From Streptomyces taklimakanensis (lineage in GTDB: Bacteria > Actinomycetota > Actinomycetes > Streptomycetales > Streptomycetaceae): a DNA stretch of 64,000 nt. Positions 1 to 8,079 of this stretch are shown one piece after another. The stretch covers positions 1,054,001-1,118,000 of the forward strand of contig NZ_WIXO01000001.1 in assembly GCF_009709575.1 (NCBI RefSeq), written 5' to 3'. The notes under the pieces are model-generated. The model was not told where the DNA came from, did no database searches, and saw nothing but the letters and a program-made list of their open reading frames with translations. How positions within the stretch are numbered: the stretch's first letter is position 1; each line of letters starts with the position of its first letter. The position numbers and the translations under genes are program-made.

Positions 1-526
1 CGGTGTCCACGAACCCCGGCGCGACCACGTTGCAGGTGATGTTGCGGGAGCCCAGCTCACGGGCGAGGGAGCGGGCGAAACCCACCAGGCCGGCCTTGGA
101 GGCCGCGTAGTTGGCCTGCCCCGCCGACCCCAGCAGGCCGACGACGGAGGAGATCAGCACGATGCGGCCCGTACGGGCGCGGAGCATGCCCCGGGCGGCC
201 CGCTTGACGACCCGGAAGGTGCCGGTGAGGTTGGTCTCCAGCACGGAGCCGAAGTCCTCTTCCGACATCCGCAACAGCAACTGGTCGCGGGTGACACCGG
301 CGTTGGCGACCAGCACCTGGACCGGGCCCTGCCGCTCCTCGACCTCCTTGTACGCCTGCTCCACCTGCTCCGGGTCGGTGATGTCGCACTTGACGGCGCA
401 GAATCCCTCGGGGGGCTCGCCGGAGCGGTAGGTGACGGCGACCTTGTCGCCTGCGTCGGCGAAAGCACGGGCAATGGCGAGGCCGATGCCGCGGTTGCCT
501 CCGGTGACGAGAACCGAGCGGCTCAA
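1..526 (-). CDS. fabG: 3-oxoacyl-ACP reductase FabG (C-terminus cut by window)
   Basis: Short-chain dehydrogenase that reduces 3-oxoacyl-ACP with NADPH in type II fatty acid synthesis. The visible N-terminal 175 residues carry the Rossmann glycine motif VTGGNRGIG, the NAG motif (VANAGVTRD), the catalytic Ser in LISSVVG and the YAASK active-site pair. The start is read as TTG (524-526), with a purine-rich GAAGGG about 7 nt upstream. The reading continues past position 1, so the C-terminus is missing. In streptomycetes an enoyl-ACP reductase gene usually lies downstream, which would be outside this window. The family assignment is firm; which fabG paralogue it is follows only from gene order. 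Confidence 0.93.
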   Translation of the reverse strand, partial: MSRSVLVTGGNRGIGLAIARAFADAGDKVAVTYRSGEPPEGFCAVKCDITDPEQVEQAYKEVEERQGPVQVLVANAGVTRDQLLLRMSEEDFGSVLETNLTGTFRVVKRAARGMLRARTGRIVLISSVVGLLGSAGQANYAASKAGLVGFARSLARELGSRNITCNVVAPGFVDT

Positions 527-852
527 GAGGACACCCTTCCGTAGGGAGCAGGTACTCCCGGAAAAGCTATCGCTCGGCTCCCCGTGTCGGAGAACGGGGC
601 CCCGACAGGGGCTCTGCCGGGGCCCTGTGGGATTCCTACAGAAAGCCGCCCCGCTCCACGAGGCGCACTCGCACTCACCGCCCGCCTCCGGCGGCGACCG
701 TACGAGGATCCTCCGATCACACGGCGTTCCGCGGCGCCACGCCCCCTCCTCGCACGTTCTCGCCGTCCTCGGCCGACGGTCCGGCTCCGAGGACGCACGG
801 GACCGCCGGTCGGGGACGGCCGGAGGCGCCCGTCAGCGGTCCGGCGCCCCGG
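527..852. other. Intergenic region upstream of fabG
   Basis: 326 bp with no convincing coding sequence. It holds the fabG leader and a GC hairpin (597-625). I see no clear promoter hexamers. Confidence 0.5.
597..625. terminator. GC hairpin, possible terminator
   Basis: An 8-bp perfect stem (GGGCCCCG/CGGGGCCC) with a 13-nt loop. It lies 3' of the minus-strand small gene ending at 853 and upstream of fabG, so it may end that transcript. There is no U tract. Confidence 0.35.
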
Positions 853-1074
853 TCAGTCCGGTGTCTCGGTGACGGCGGCCCCACCGGCGCCCCGGTTCAC
901 GCTCCCCTCCCCGCCTTCCTCGCCCTCCCCCTCGTCGCCGGGGCGGTCGCGCCGGCTCCCGGCGGGCCGGTCCTCCCTCTCGGAGCGACGTTCCTTCTCC
1001 TTCTCGCCGGCGTCGGTCCTCATTTCGGACGGGTCGTGCTGCCTGCCGTCGTAGGGCCCCGAGTAGTCGCTCAT
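853..1074 (-). CDS. Small hydrophilic hypothetical protein
   Basis: 73 codons encoding a very charged, Arg/Glu/Gly-rich protein beginning MSDYSGPYDGRQHD, with no membrane segment or recognisable domain. The case for a real gene rests on a strong Shine-Dalgarno (GGGAGG, six nt before ATG 1072-1074) and its position 97 nt downstream of the DUF1648-type gene on the same strand. Low complexity, typical of disordered streptomycete proteins, means the ORF could also be fortuitous. An in-frame longer version (start near 1188) has no good ribosome-binding site. Confidence 0.5.
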   Translation of the reverse strand: MSDYSGPYDGRQHDPSEMRTDAGEKEKERRSEREDRPAGSRRDRPGDEGEGEEGGEGSVNRGAGGAAVTETPD

Positions 1075-1171
1075 GGCGCGCCTCCCTCTCCCGCTCCTCG
1101 CGCCGGTCCCGGTCGCGGGCCGGCGCCGCCGCGAGTACCCCGGTCGCCGCGGCGACACACCGGTGCTCGGG

Positions 1172-1696
1172 TCACTTCCGCCGCTCACGGCGGTCCCGAA
1201 CGGCCGCGGCGAGGACGAGAACGACTCCGAGGGCGACCGGGGCGAGCACCGCGGCGAACAGCCAGGCGGGCACGTGCGGATCCGGTTCGGTGCGCCACAT
1301 CACCGCGCACGTCACGGCGAGCGACAGACCGATGCAGAGGGCCAACTGGAGCGTCGCCCTGGCCGTCCGAGCCGCCGAGGCGCGGGTGGACGGGCGGTTG
1401 ACCAGGGCGGAGGCCCGCTGCCCGGGAGGGATCTCGTCCGCCGGACGCATGCGCAGCGTCGCCGCCGCGACGGCCGCCGTCAGCGCGACGTTCCCGGCGT
1501 GGACGAAGACGGGGACGAAGACCGCGCCGACGGACTTTTCCGTCCAGGCGTCGATCCCGTCCGGGCCGATGTGCTGCGGCACCCTCTCGGGCAGTCGCGG
1601 ATAGATCCCGATCCCCCAGACCGTCAGGCACAGCAGGAGGGCCAGTGACGGCAACAGCCACCGCCAGGGGAAGTCCGGCCGGTCCGCGTCGCTCAT
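1172..1696 (-). CDS. DUF1648-type integral membrane protein
   Basis: A 174-residue membrane protein. The first membrane segment (WLLPSLALLLCLTVWGIGIY) is followed by the motif LPERVPQHIGPDGIDAW, which resembles the DUF1648 signature (P.xxP.HFGxxG). Two or three further hydrophobic segments follow, and the C-terminal tail is basic (RDRRERRK). The start is taken at ATG 1694-1696; an upstream in-frame ATG at 1750 would add a hydrophilic stretch unlikely to be translated. Function is unknown; related domains occur in SdpI-like immunity or membrane-sensor proteins. It is divergent from tldD. Confidence 0.75.
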   Translation of the reverse strand: MSDADRPDFPWRWLLPSLALLLCLTVWGIGIYPRLPERVPQHIGPDGIDAWTEKSVGAVFVPVFVHAGNVALTAAVAAATLRMRPADEIPPGQRASALVNRPSTRASAARTARATLQLALCIGLSLAVTCAVMWRTEPDPHVPAWLFAAVLAPVALGVVLVLAAAVRDRRERRK

Positions 1697-1863
1697 CCCC
1701 GCCCCCTCGTCCTCGCCCTCGGCTCGGTCGGTGTCCCCGCGCCCCCACAAGGGTAGGTCGGATCCGGCGGTCCGGGTCCGACGGAGCCCGCCTGTGGAAA
1801 ACCTGCCGCGTCGACGGTGGGACGTGGTTCACTTCGATCATGCATCGACAAGGAGGAGCGTCC

Positions 1864-3384
1864 GTGGTGCACCAGATCGACGAGTCCTTCCTGGCGCTGC
1901 CTCTGCGCGCGCTGGCCGACGCGGCGCTCGCGCGGGCCCGGGCGCTGGGAGCCGAGCACGCCGACTTCCGGTTGGAACGGATCCGCAGCGCGTCCTGGCG
2001 GCTGCGGGACGCCAGGCCGTCGGGGGCCTCGGACGTCACCGACGCCGGGTACGCGGTGCGGGTGGTGCACGGTGGCGCCTGGGGGTTCGCCTCCGGGGTG
2101 GACATGACGACGGACGCCGCCGCGAAGGTGGCGAGCCAGGCCGTGGAGATGGCGAGGCTCTCGGCGCGGGTGATCGAGGCGGCCGGCTCCGACGAACGGG
2201 TGGAGCTGGCCGAAGAGCCGGTGCACGGCGAGCGCACCTGGGTCTCGTCGTACGAGGTGAACCCGTTCTCCGTACCGGACGCCGAGAAGACGGGGCTGCT
2301 GACGCGGTGGAGCGAGCGGCTGATGGGCGCCGACGGGGTCTCCCACGTGGACGCCTCGCTGCTGGCCGTCCAGGAGAACAAATTCTACGCGGACACCGCC
2401 GGCACCGTCACCACCCAACAGCGGGTGCGGCTGCACCCGGAGCTGACGGCCGTGTCGGTCGCCGACTCCGGCGAGTTCGACTCGATGCGCACCCTGGCTC
2501 CGCCGGTCGGTCGGGGCTGGGAGTACCTGACGGGCACCGGTTGGGACTGGGACGGCGAGCTGGAGCGCATCCCGGAGCTGCTGGCGGAGAAGATGCGCGC
2601 CCCGAGCGTCGAGCCGGGCACCTACGACCTGGTGATCGACCCGTCCAACCTGTGGCTGACCATCCACGAGTCCATCGGCCACGCCACCGAGCTGGACCGG
2701 GCCCTGGGCTACGAGGCGGCGTACGCGGGCACCTCCTTCGCCACCTTCGACAAGCTGGGCTCCCTGAGGTACGGCTCGCCGGTCATGAACGTCACCGGCG
2801 ACCGCACCGCCGAACACGGGCTGGCGACGGTCGGCTACGACGACGAGGGCGTGGCGGCCCAGTCCTGGGACCTGGTGCGGGACGGCGTCCTGGTCGGTTA
2901 CCAACTGGACCGACGGATCGCGAAGCTGACCGGGTTGGGCCGCTCCAACGGCTGCGCCTACGCCGACTCGCCCGCCCACGTCCCCGTGCAGCGCATGGCG
3001 AACGTCTCGCTCCGACCGGCTCCGGACGGGCCGGACACCGAGGAGCTGATCTCGCGCGTGGAGCGGGGGGTCTACGTGGTCGGCGACCGCTCGTGGTCGA
3101 TCGACATGCAGCGCCACAACTTCCAGTTCACCGGGCAGCGGTTCTTCCGAATCGAGAACGGACGGCTCGCCGGGCAGTTGCGCGACGTGGCCTACCAGGC
3201 GACCACCACCGACTTCTGGGGCTCGATGGAGGCCGTCGGCGGGCCGCGGACGTATGTGCTCGGCGGCGCGTTCAACTGCGGCAAGGCCCAGCCGGGGCAG
3301 GTCGCCGCCGTCTCGCACGGCTGCCCCTCCGCTCTCTTCCGCGGCGTCAACATCCTCAACACCGCCCAGGAGGCCGGCCGATGA
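1864..3384 (+). CDS. tldD: TldD-family metalloprotease
   Basis: 506 residues, the large subunit of the TldD/TldE heterodimeric zinc protease, which degrades unfolded or tagged peptides in the cytoplasm and matures some ribosomal peptides in other bacteria. The zinc motif HESIGH (HExxxH) is present about two-fifths along, followed by the conserved ELDRALGYE. The C-terminus carries the usual GGAFNCGKAQPGQ segment. The start is GTG 1864, 7 nt after AGGAGG; GTG 1867 is a near-equivalent alternative. It overlaps tldE by ATGA, so the pair is translationally coupled. No RiPP precursor gene is visible beside it, so a housekeeping role is likely. Confidence 0.92.
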   Translation: MVHQIDESFLALPLRALADAALARARALGAEHADFRLERIRSASWRLRDARPSGASDVTDAGYAVRVVHGGAWGFASGVDMTTDAAAKVASQAVEMARLSARVIEAAGSDERVELAEEPVHGERTWVSSYEVNPFSVPDAEKTGLLTRWSERLMGADGVSHVDASLLAVQENKFYADTAGTVTTQQRVRLHPELTAVSVADSGEFDSMRTLAPPVGRGWEYLTGTGWDWDGELERIPELLAEKMRAPSVEPGTYDLVIDPSNLWLTIHESIGHATELDRALGYEAAYAGTSFATFDKLGSLRYGSPVMNVTGDRTAEHGLATVGYDDEGVAAQSWDLVRDGVLVGYQLDRRIAKLTGLGRSNGCAYADSPAHVPVQRMANVSLRPAPDGPDTEELISRVERGVYVVGDRSWSIDMQRHNFQFTGQRFFRIENGRLAGQLRDVAYQATTTDFWGSMEAVGGPRTYVLGGAFNCGKAQPGQVAAVSHGCPSALFRGVNILNTAQEAGR

Positions 3385-4793
3385 CAGCATCGTCCTCAGC
3401 GTCCCCCGCACCCCACGAGATCGTCGAGCGCGCCCTGGAACTGTCGCGGGCCGACGGCTGTGTGGTCATCGCCGACGAGGAGTCCACCGCCAATCTGCGG
3501 TGGGCGGGCAACGCCCTGACGACCAACGGCGTCACGCGCGGTCGCACCCTGACCGTCGTCGCCACCGTCGACGGTGCCGAGGGGACGGCGTCGGGCGTGG
3601 TCTCCCGCTCGGCCGTCACCGACGCGGACGTCGAGCCGCTGGTGCGGGCCGCGGAGGAGGCCGCCAGGAACGCGGGACCTGCCGAGGACGCGAAGCCGCT
3701 GGTGGAGGGCGTGCCCGCCGCCCCCGACTTCTCCGATGCCCCGGACGAGACCTCCTCCTCGGTCTTCTCCTCCTTCGCCCCGGCGCTGGGCGAGGCCTTC
3801 GCCCGGGCCCACGCCGAGGGCCGTGAGCTGTACGGCTTCGCCCACCACCAGGTGGTCTCCACCTACCTGGGGACCTCCACCGGGCTGCGGCTCCGCCACG
3901 ACCAGCCCACCGGCACCCTGGAGGTCAACGCCAAGTCCTTTGACCACGCCCGATCCGCGTGGGCCGGGCGGGCGACCCGCGACTTCGCGGACGTCGATCC
4001 GCGGGAGCTGGACGCCGAGCTGGCGTCGCGGCTGGAGTGGGCCGAGCGGCGGGTGGAGCTGCCGGCTGGGCGGTACGAGACGTTGCTGCCACCGAGCGCC
4101 GTGGCGGATCTGCTGATCTACCAGTTGTGGTCGTCCGCCGGGCGGGACGCCGCCGAGGGACGCACGGTGTTCAGCCGGCCCGGGGGTGGCACACGGGTCG
4201 GCGAGCGGCTGTCGGAGCTGCCGCTGACGCTGCGCAGCGACCCGCACGCACCGGGTCTCCAGGCGGCGCCGTTCGTGATCGCGCACTCCTCCGGCGACGA
4301 CGCCTCGGTCTTCGACAACGGGCTGCCGTTGTCGGCCACCGACTGGGTGCGCGAGGGCGAGCTGCGGCATCTGTTGACCACCCGGCACTCGGCGGAGCTG
4401 ACGGGTCTGCCGGTGGCTCCGGGGATCGACAACCTGATCCTGGACGCGGGCGGTACCGCCTCGTTGGAGGAGATGGTCGCCGACGCCGGCCACGACGGCC
4501 CGGCCCTGCTGCTGACCTGCCTGTGGTACATCCGCGAGGTGGATCCGGCGACGCTGCTGCTGACCGGACTGACCCGTGACGGGGTCTACCTGGTGGAGAA
4601 CGGCGAGGTCACCGGCGCGGTGAACAACTTCCGGTTCAACGAGTCGCCGGTGGACCTGCTGGCACGGGCCACCGAGGCCGGGCGCACCGAGCGCACCCTG
4701 CCGCGCGAGTGGTCGGACTGGTTCACACGGGCGGCGATGCCGCCGCTGCGGGTGCCGGACTTCAACATGAGCTCCGTCAGCCGGGGAGTGTGA
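3381..4793 (+). CDS. tldE: TldE/PmbA-family protease partner
   Basis: 470 residues, the non-metal-binding subunit of the TldD/TldE protease. It lacks the HExxxH motif of its partner, as expected, and has the family features SADGCVVIADEE.. near the N-terminus and the glycine-rich domain-2 core. The C-terminal VENGEVTGAVNNFRFNESP matches the conserved PmbA ending. The ATG at 3381 overlaps the tldD stop codon (ATGA). The protein probably functions only with TldD. Confidence 0.9.
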   Translation: MTASSSASPAPHEIVERALELSRADGCVVIADEESTANLRWAGNALTTNGVTRGRTLTVVATVDGAEGTASGVVSRSAVTDADVEPLVRAAEEAARNAGPAEDAKPLVEGVPAAPDFSDAPDETSSSVFSSFAPALGEAFARAHAEGRELYGFAHHQVVSTYLGTSTGLRLRHDQPTGTLEVNAKSFDHARSAWAGRATRDFADVDPRELDAELASRLEWAERRVELPAGRYETLLPPSAVADLLIYQLWSSAGRDAAEGRTVFSRPGGGTRVGERLSELPLTLRSDPHAPGLQAAPFVIAHSSGDDASVFDNGLPLSATDWVREGELRHLLTTRHSAELTGLPVAPGIDNLILDAGGTASLEEMVADAGHDGPALLLTCLWYIREVDPATLLLTGLTRDGVYLVENGEVTGAVNNFRFNESPVDLLARATEAGRTERTLPREWSDWFTRAAMPPLRVPDFNMSSVSRGV

Positions 4794-4871
4794 GCGGCGT
4801 AGACTCTCCCCGGTAACCGACCACGACCATCGCGTCAGCCCATCATTCGATTCGATCACCGGGAAACGAAC

Positions 4872-6281
4872 GTGACACGCCTCGGCGACTCCGTGCAGCG
4901 TGCCGGCGACCTGCTGGCACAGGACCTCTCCTCCGACGAGACCGTCGAGCGGCTGCTCGTGGAGACGGGCGCCCGCCGCTATCTGGACCTGACGGACCTG
5001 TCGGCCGGGGAACAGGCGGAGCTGATCGCCGGGCGTGCGGTGGACGTCCTGCCGTCGGTGGAGGGTCTGGCCGAGCGGATCGAGGCCGCCCGGGAGGCCG
5101 GGCGCGGCCTCAACGTCAAGCTGGGCATCGACCCGACGGCCGCGGACGTGCACCTGGGCCACACGGTGCCGATGATCGTCCTGAGCCGTTTCCAGCGGAT
5201 GGGGCACGACGTCACACTGATCATCGGTGACATCACGGCCAAGATCGGCGACCCCTCGGGGCGCTCCTCGGAGCGTCCGCCGCTGACGGACGAGGACATC
5301 GCCCGCAACCTGGCCGGTTACCGGGACCAGGTGAAGCCGTTCTTCGACTTCGAGCGGGTGCGCTTCCGGCACAACAGCGAGTGGTTGGCCGGCATCGCCC
5401 TGCCGAGGCTGATCGGCATCCTGGCCCAGGTGTCGGCCTCGGCGCTGCTGCAGCGGGAGGACTTCCGCAATCGGCTGGCGGCCGGGCACGGACTGACGAT
5501 GTCGGAGTTGATCTACCCGGTGGCGATGGCCATCGACTCCGCCGAGATCGAGGCCGACGTCGAGCTGGGCGGTGTGGACCAACTGCTGAACATGCAGATG
5601 GGCCGGAGAGTGATGGAGATCTACGGCCAGAAGCCGCAGATGATCGTCACCATGCCGCTGATCGAGGGCACGGACGGCTCGGGCGCGAAGATGTCCAAGT
5701 CCAAGGGCAACTACATCGGGCTGAACGCCTCCGCCGACGATGTCTTCGGCAAGATCATGTCGATCCCGGACCGGCTGATGGTGCCGTACCTGCGGGCCTG
5801 GACGGAGTGGACCGACACGGAGATCGACCTGGTCACCGACCGGATCGAGAAGGGCTCGCTGCACCCGATGGACCTGAAGAGGGTCCTGGCCGGCGAGGTC
5901 GTCTCCGCCCTTCACGGTGTCAAGGCGGCGATGGCGGCCCGGGCGGGCTTCACCGCGCAGTTCTCGCGGAAGTCCTTCGCCGATCTGGAGAGCCTGCCGG
6001 TGGTGGACACCGCCGAGCACGGGGGGAAGGGCGTCGCGGCCGTCCTGGCGACCGTACTGGAGTTCACCCCGTCCGCCTCCGCCGCTCGCCGCGTCGCCAA
6101 GCAGAAGGGGCTGCGGCTGGTGGTGGAGACCGAAGGGGGTCAAGAGGCGATCGTGCTCTCCGAGGCGGAGGCACTGCGCCCGCTGGGCGAGGTCGTCCCG
6201 GAGAAGCTGGCCGACGCCGGACTCTCCGGAACCGTCTACCTCAAGGCCGGCCGCAAGGTCGCCGAGGTCCGCGGACTCTGA
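4872..6281 (+). CDS. tyrS: Tyrosyl-tRNA synthetase, TyrZ type
   Basis: Class I synthetase that charges tRNA-Tyr. HIGH motif HLGH at residues 94-97, KMSKS at 273-277, tyrosine-binding region around GVDQLLNMQMGR, and a C-terminal S4-like RNA-binding domain (about residues 400-469). The sequence is the TyrZ subtype rather than classical TyrS. It carries about 75 extra N-terminal residues before the Rossmann fold, so it is longer (469 aa) than most TyrZ enzymes (around 400-420). The start is GTG 4872; internal starts would lie in the extension. No T-box features were seen in the short 78-bp upstream gap. Confidence 0.92.
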   Translation: MTRLGDSVQRAGDLLAQDLSSDETVERLLVETGARRYLDLTDLSAGEQAELIAGRAVDVLPSVEGLAERIEAAREAGRGLNVKLGIDPTAADVHLGHTVPMIVLSRFQRMGHDVTLIIGDITAKIGDPSGRSSERPPLTDEDIARNLAGYRDQVKPFFDFERVRFRHNSEWLAGIALPRLIGILAQVSASALLQREDFRNRLAAGHGLTMSELIYPVAMAIDSAEIEADVELGGVDQLLNMQMGRRVMEIYGQKPQMIVTMPLIEGTDGSGAKMSKSKGNYIGLNASADDVFGKIMSIPDRLMVPYLRAWTEWTDTEIDLVTDRIEKGSLHPMDLKRVLAGEVVSALHGVKAAMAARAGFTAQFSRKSFADLESLPVVDTAEHGGKGVAAVLATVLEFTPSASAARRVAKQKGLRLVVETEGGQEAIVLSEAEALRPLGEVVPEKLADAGLSGTVYLKAGRKVAEVRGL

Positions 6282-6312
6282 GAGAACCCCGGACTCCGGG
6301 AGGACCCCGGGA

Positions 6313-6329
6313 GAGCCCTCAGAGGGCTC
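6313..6329. terminator. Hairpin between convergent tyrS and GlsB-family gene
   Basis: GAGCCCTC-A-GAGGGCTC is a perfect 8-bp inverted repeat 32 nt after the tyrS stop. There is no T run; it is probably an intrinsic terminator of the GC-rich actinobacterial kind. The rest of 6282-6467 contains no gene I can support. Confidence 0.45.
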
Positions 6330-6467
6330 CGACGGGTCCGAAGGACTCCACCTGCCCCCGAGCGGGTCCGGTCCGACCGGGCCGTCGGGGGCGGGAGCGG
6401 ATCCGCGGGCGGTGCCGGCACGCTCACACGACGCCGTCGCCGTGCCGCGTCGGCTCCACCGCCCCTG

Positions 6468-6749
6468 TCAGGCGGTCCTCCTGCCGCCTCGTCCCCGGAT
6501 CGCCGCGTACAGCGGGGTGCCCAGAGCGACGATCAGCACGGCTCCGGCGAGCTGGAGCAGGTGCCGGATCCAGTCGATGCCGCCGGTGTCGTCCACTCCG
6601 ATCCCGCCGGCCACGGCGTTGCCCAGAAGCCCGCCGAGGATGCCGAATATCGCGGTCAGCCACAGGGGGATGTTCTGCTTGCCGGGAAGGATGGCGCGGG
6701 CCAGCACACCCAGGACCAGACCCACGATGATCGCCCACAACCAGCTCAT
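6468..6749 (-). CDS. GlsB/YeaQ/YmgE-family small membrane protein
   Basis: 93 residues. Starts MSWLWAIIVGLVLGVLARAI, with three hydrophobic segments and the family's conserved LARxxLPGKQ and GxxGxLLGNAV glycine-rich motifs. Family members are envelope-stress-associated inner-membrane proteins ('transglycosylase-associated'), with no proven enzymatic activity. ATG 6747-6749 has a strong AGGAGG six nt upstream, which sets the start. The C-terminal tail is short and basic. The gene is divergent from the DUF3099 gene. Confidence 0.85.
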   Translation of the reverse strand: MSWLWAIIVGLVLGVLARAILPGKQNIPLWLTAIFGILGGLLGNAVAGGIGVDDTGGIDWIRHLLQLAGAVLIVALGTPLYAAIRGRGGRRTA

Positions 6750-6967
6750 GTCGCCTCCTAGTGCGGCGTGCGTTGTGTGCCACGCGTTCGGTTCGTACGG
6801 AGGCGCTCCCACCCGTGCGGCCGGGGGTCGTCCGGGTGGAGCCCTCCCGGCGCTCCGGGTGCCCCCTCCCCGGCGTCGTATGCGGGACGGGTGGGCGTAG
6901 TGTGGGAAAAGCCGGGAGTCCGGCGGAAACGTCCCCGGACACCGGCCGCACGAGCGGGTGGTGGAGT

Positions 6968-7480
6968 GTGAGGCGCAAACAGCGCGGTCCGGAGGTCTTC
7001 AGGATCACCGGGGCCCGACGGAGTCTGGCCGAGGACGTCCGCGGCCGGGAACGCCGCTACGTGATCTCGATGCTGGTGCGCACCGTGTCCGTCCTGCTCA
7101 CGGTGGCGCTGTGGAACGTGCAGCGCCCGCTGGCCGTGGTGACGCTGGTGTTGGGCGCGGTCCTGCCGTACGTGGCGGTGGTGATCGCCAACGCCGGGCG
7201 GGAGAACGCCCCCTCGCTTCCGGACGCCTACCTCTCCGCACCGCCCCGTGACGCCCTGGAGTCGGCCGGTGACGCAGGGGAAGCCGGCGACGGACGAACG
7301 CCGCGGTCCGGTCCCCGGACGATCCGGCAGGTCGTCCGGGAGCCGGCCGATACGCCGCCCGCTCCCGGACCGGAGCGCTCCGGTCCGGGGGACTCCGACT
7401 CCGGGGAGTCCGATGCGGGACCGGAGCGCTCGGGTGCCGAGCGAGCGCCCGGTCACGCGCGGTCCGAGCGGCGGGCCTGA
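6968..7480 (+). CDS. DUF3099 membrane protein
   Basis: 170 residues. The N-terminal part, EVFRITGARRSLAEDVRGRERRYVISM, followed by two membrane helices (about residues 35-80) and the motif IANAGRENAPSLP, is the DUF3099 signature, an actinobacterial family of unknown function. The C-terminal 80 residues are disordered and rich in Pro, Glu, Ser and Gly. The start is GTG 6968, with only a weak GGTGGTGGAG upstream. It is a single gene divergent from the GlsB-family gene. Confidence 0.8.
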   Translation: MRRKQRGPEVFRITGARRSLAEDVRGRERRYVISMLVRTVSVLLTVALWNVQRPLAVVTLVLGAVLPYVAVVIANAGRENAPSLPDAYLSAPPRDALESAGDAGEAGDGRTPRSGPRTIRQVVREPADTPPAPGPERSGPGDSDSGESDAGPERSGAERAPGHARSERRA

Positions 7481-7695
7481 CACCCGCGAGCCGCTCCCGT
7501 GTACCGCCGTCGTACCGGCACCGTACCTGCACCGCGTCGCCGTCGTACCACCGTCGGAGCCGACTCGGCCGGCACGTCGGACCCCCGAGGGGGCGCGGGA
7601 AAACCTGCGACCAATCACGCCGTTCCGCTGCCCCGGTGATGGGTGCACGTGCCATACTGCCTACACGCTCCGCATCCCCCGTCGGAGCGACAGAC

Positions 7696-7733
7696 CGACG
7701 CCGGGCGGCTCCCCCCGTGGCCGCCCGGCGTCG
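7696..7733 (+). other. 14-bp perfect hairpin just upstream of a small gene
   Basis: CGACGCCGGGCGGC (7696-7709) and its exact complement (7720-7733) with a 10-nt loop, followed by CCGTGTTTG and ATG 7744. It could be a terminator for the upstream DUF3099 transcript or a leader structure for the gene at 7744. The surrounding 7481-7743 gap also has a 12-bp direct repeat (CGCCGTCGTACC at 7505 and 7538) but no gene. Confidence 0.55.
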
Positions 7734-7743
7734 CCGTGTTTGT

Positions 7744-8079
7744 ATGGGACCCGTGACCGATCCCGTGACCGACTCCCCCGCCCGTTCCGTCCCCGTCTGC
7801 TCCGCCAAGGGGTGCCGCACGGCCGCCGTGTGGGTACTGGCCTGGAACAACCCCAAGCTGCACACCCCCGAACGCCGCAAGACCTGGCTGGCCTGCGAGG
7901 AGCACCGCGAGCACCTGTCGCGCTTCCTGGGGGTGCGCGGCTTCCTCAAGGACGTGGTGCCCCTGACCGAGTGGGAGGCGGCGGAGGGCCGGGGGGACGA
8001 CCCCGGCCGCAGGGACGACGGGCGGAGGACCGAGCCGGACGGCAAAGCGGAGCGCGGCGGTTCAGCCGCCGATCGATGA
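7744..8079 (+). CDS. Small Cys/His-rich hypothetical protein
   Basis: 111 residues from ATG 7744; in-frame GTG codons at 7753 and 7762 are alternatives because no good ribosome-binding site is visible. The core VCSAKGCRTAAVWVLAWNNP followed by WLACEEHREHL has a C-x4-C...C-x2-H-x2-H spacing compatible with a zinc-binding knuckle. The last 35 residues are charged and disordered. The family is conserved next to moaA in streptomycetes and sometimes carries an 'acetone carboxylase' label that the sequence does not justify. The 3' end overlaps moaA's 3' end by 18 nt in the convergent direction. Confidence 0.72.
   Translation: MGPVTDPVTDSPARSVPVCSAKGCRTAAVWVLAWNNPKLHTPERRKTWLACEEHREHLSRFLGVRGFLKDVVPLTEWEAAEGRGDDPGRRDDGRRTEPDGKAERGGSAADR

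Noticed and set aside
1864..4793. tldD/tldE as part of a RiPP biosynthetic cluster
   Set aside because: No precursor peptide, cyclodehydratase or export genes are visible nearby; the pair sits among housekeeping genes.
7744..8079. 'Acetone carboxylase' function for the small Cys/His protein
   Set aside because: At 111 residues it is far too small and shows no carboxylase motif.
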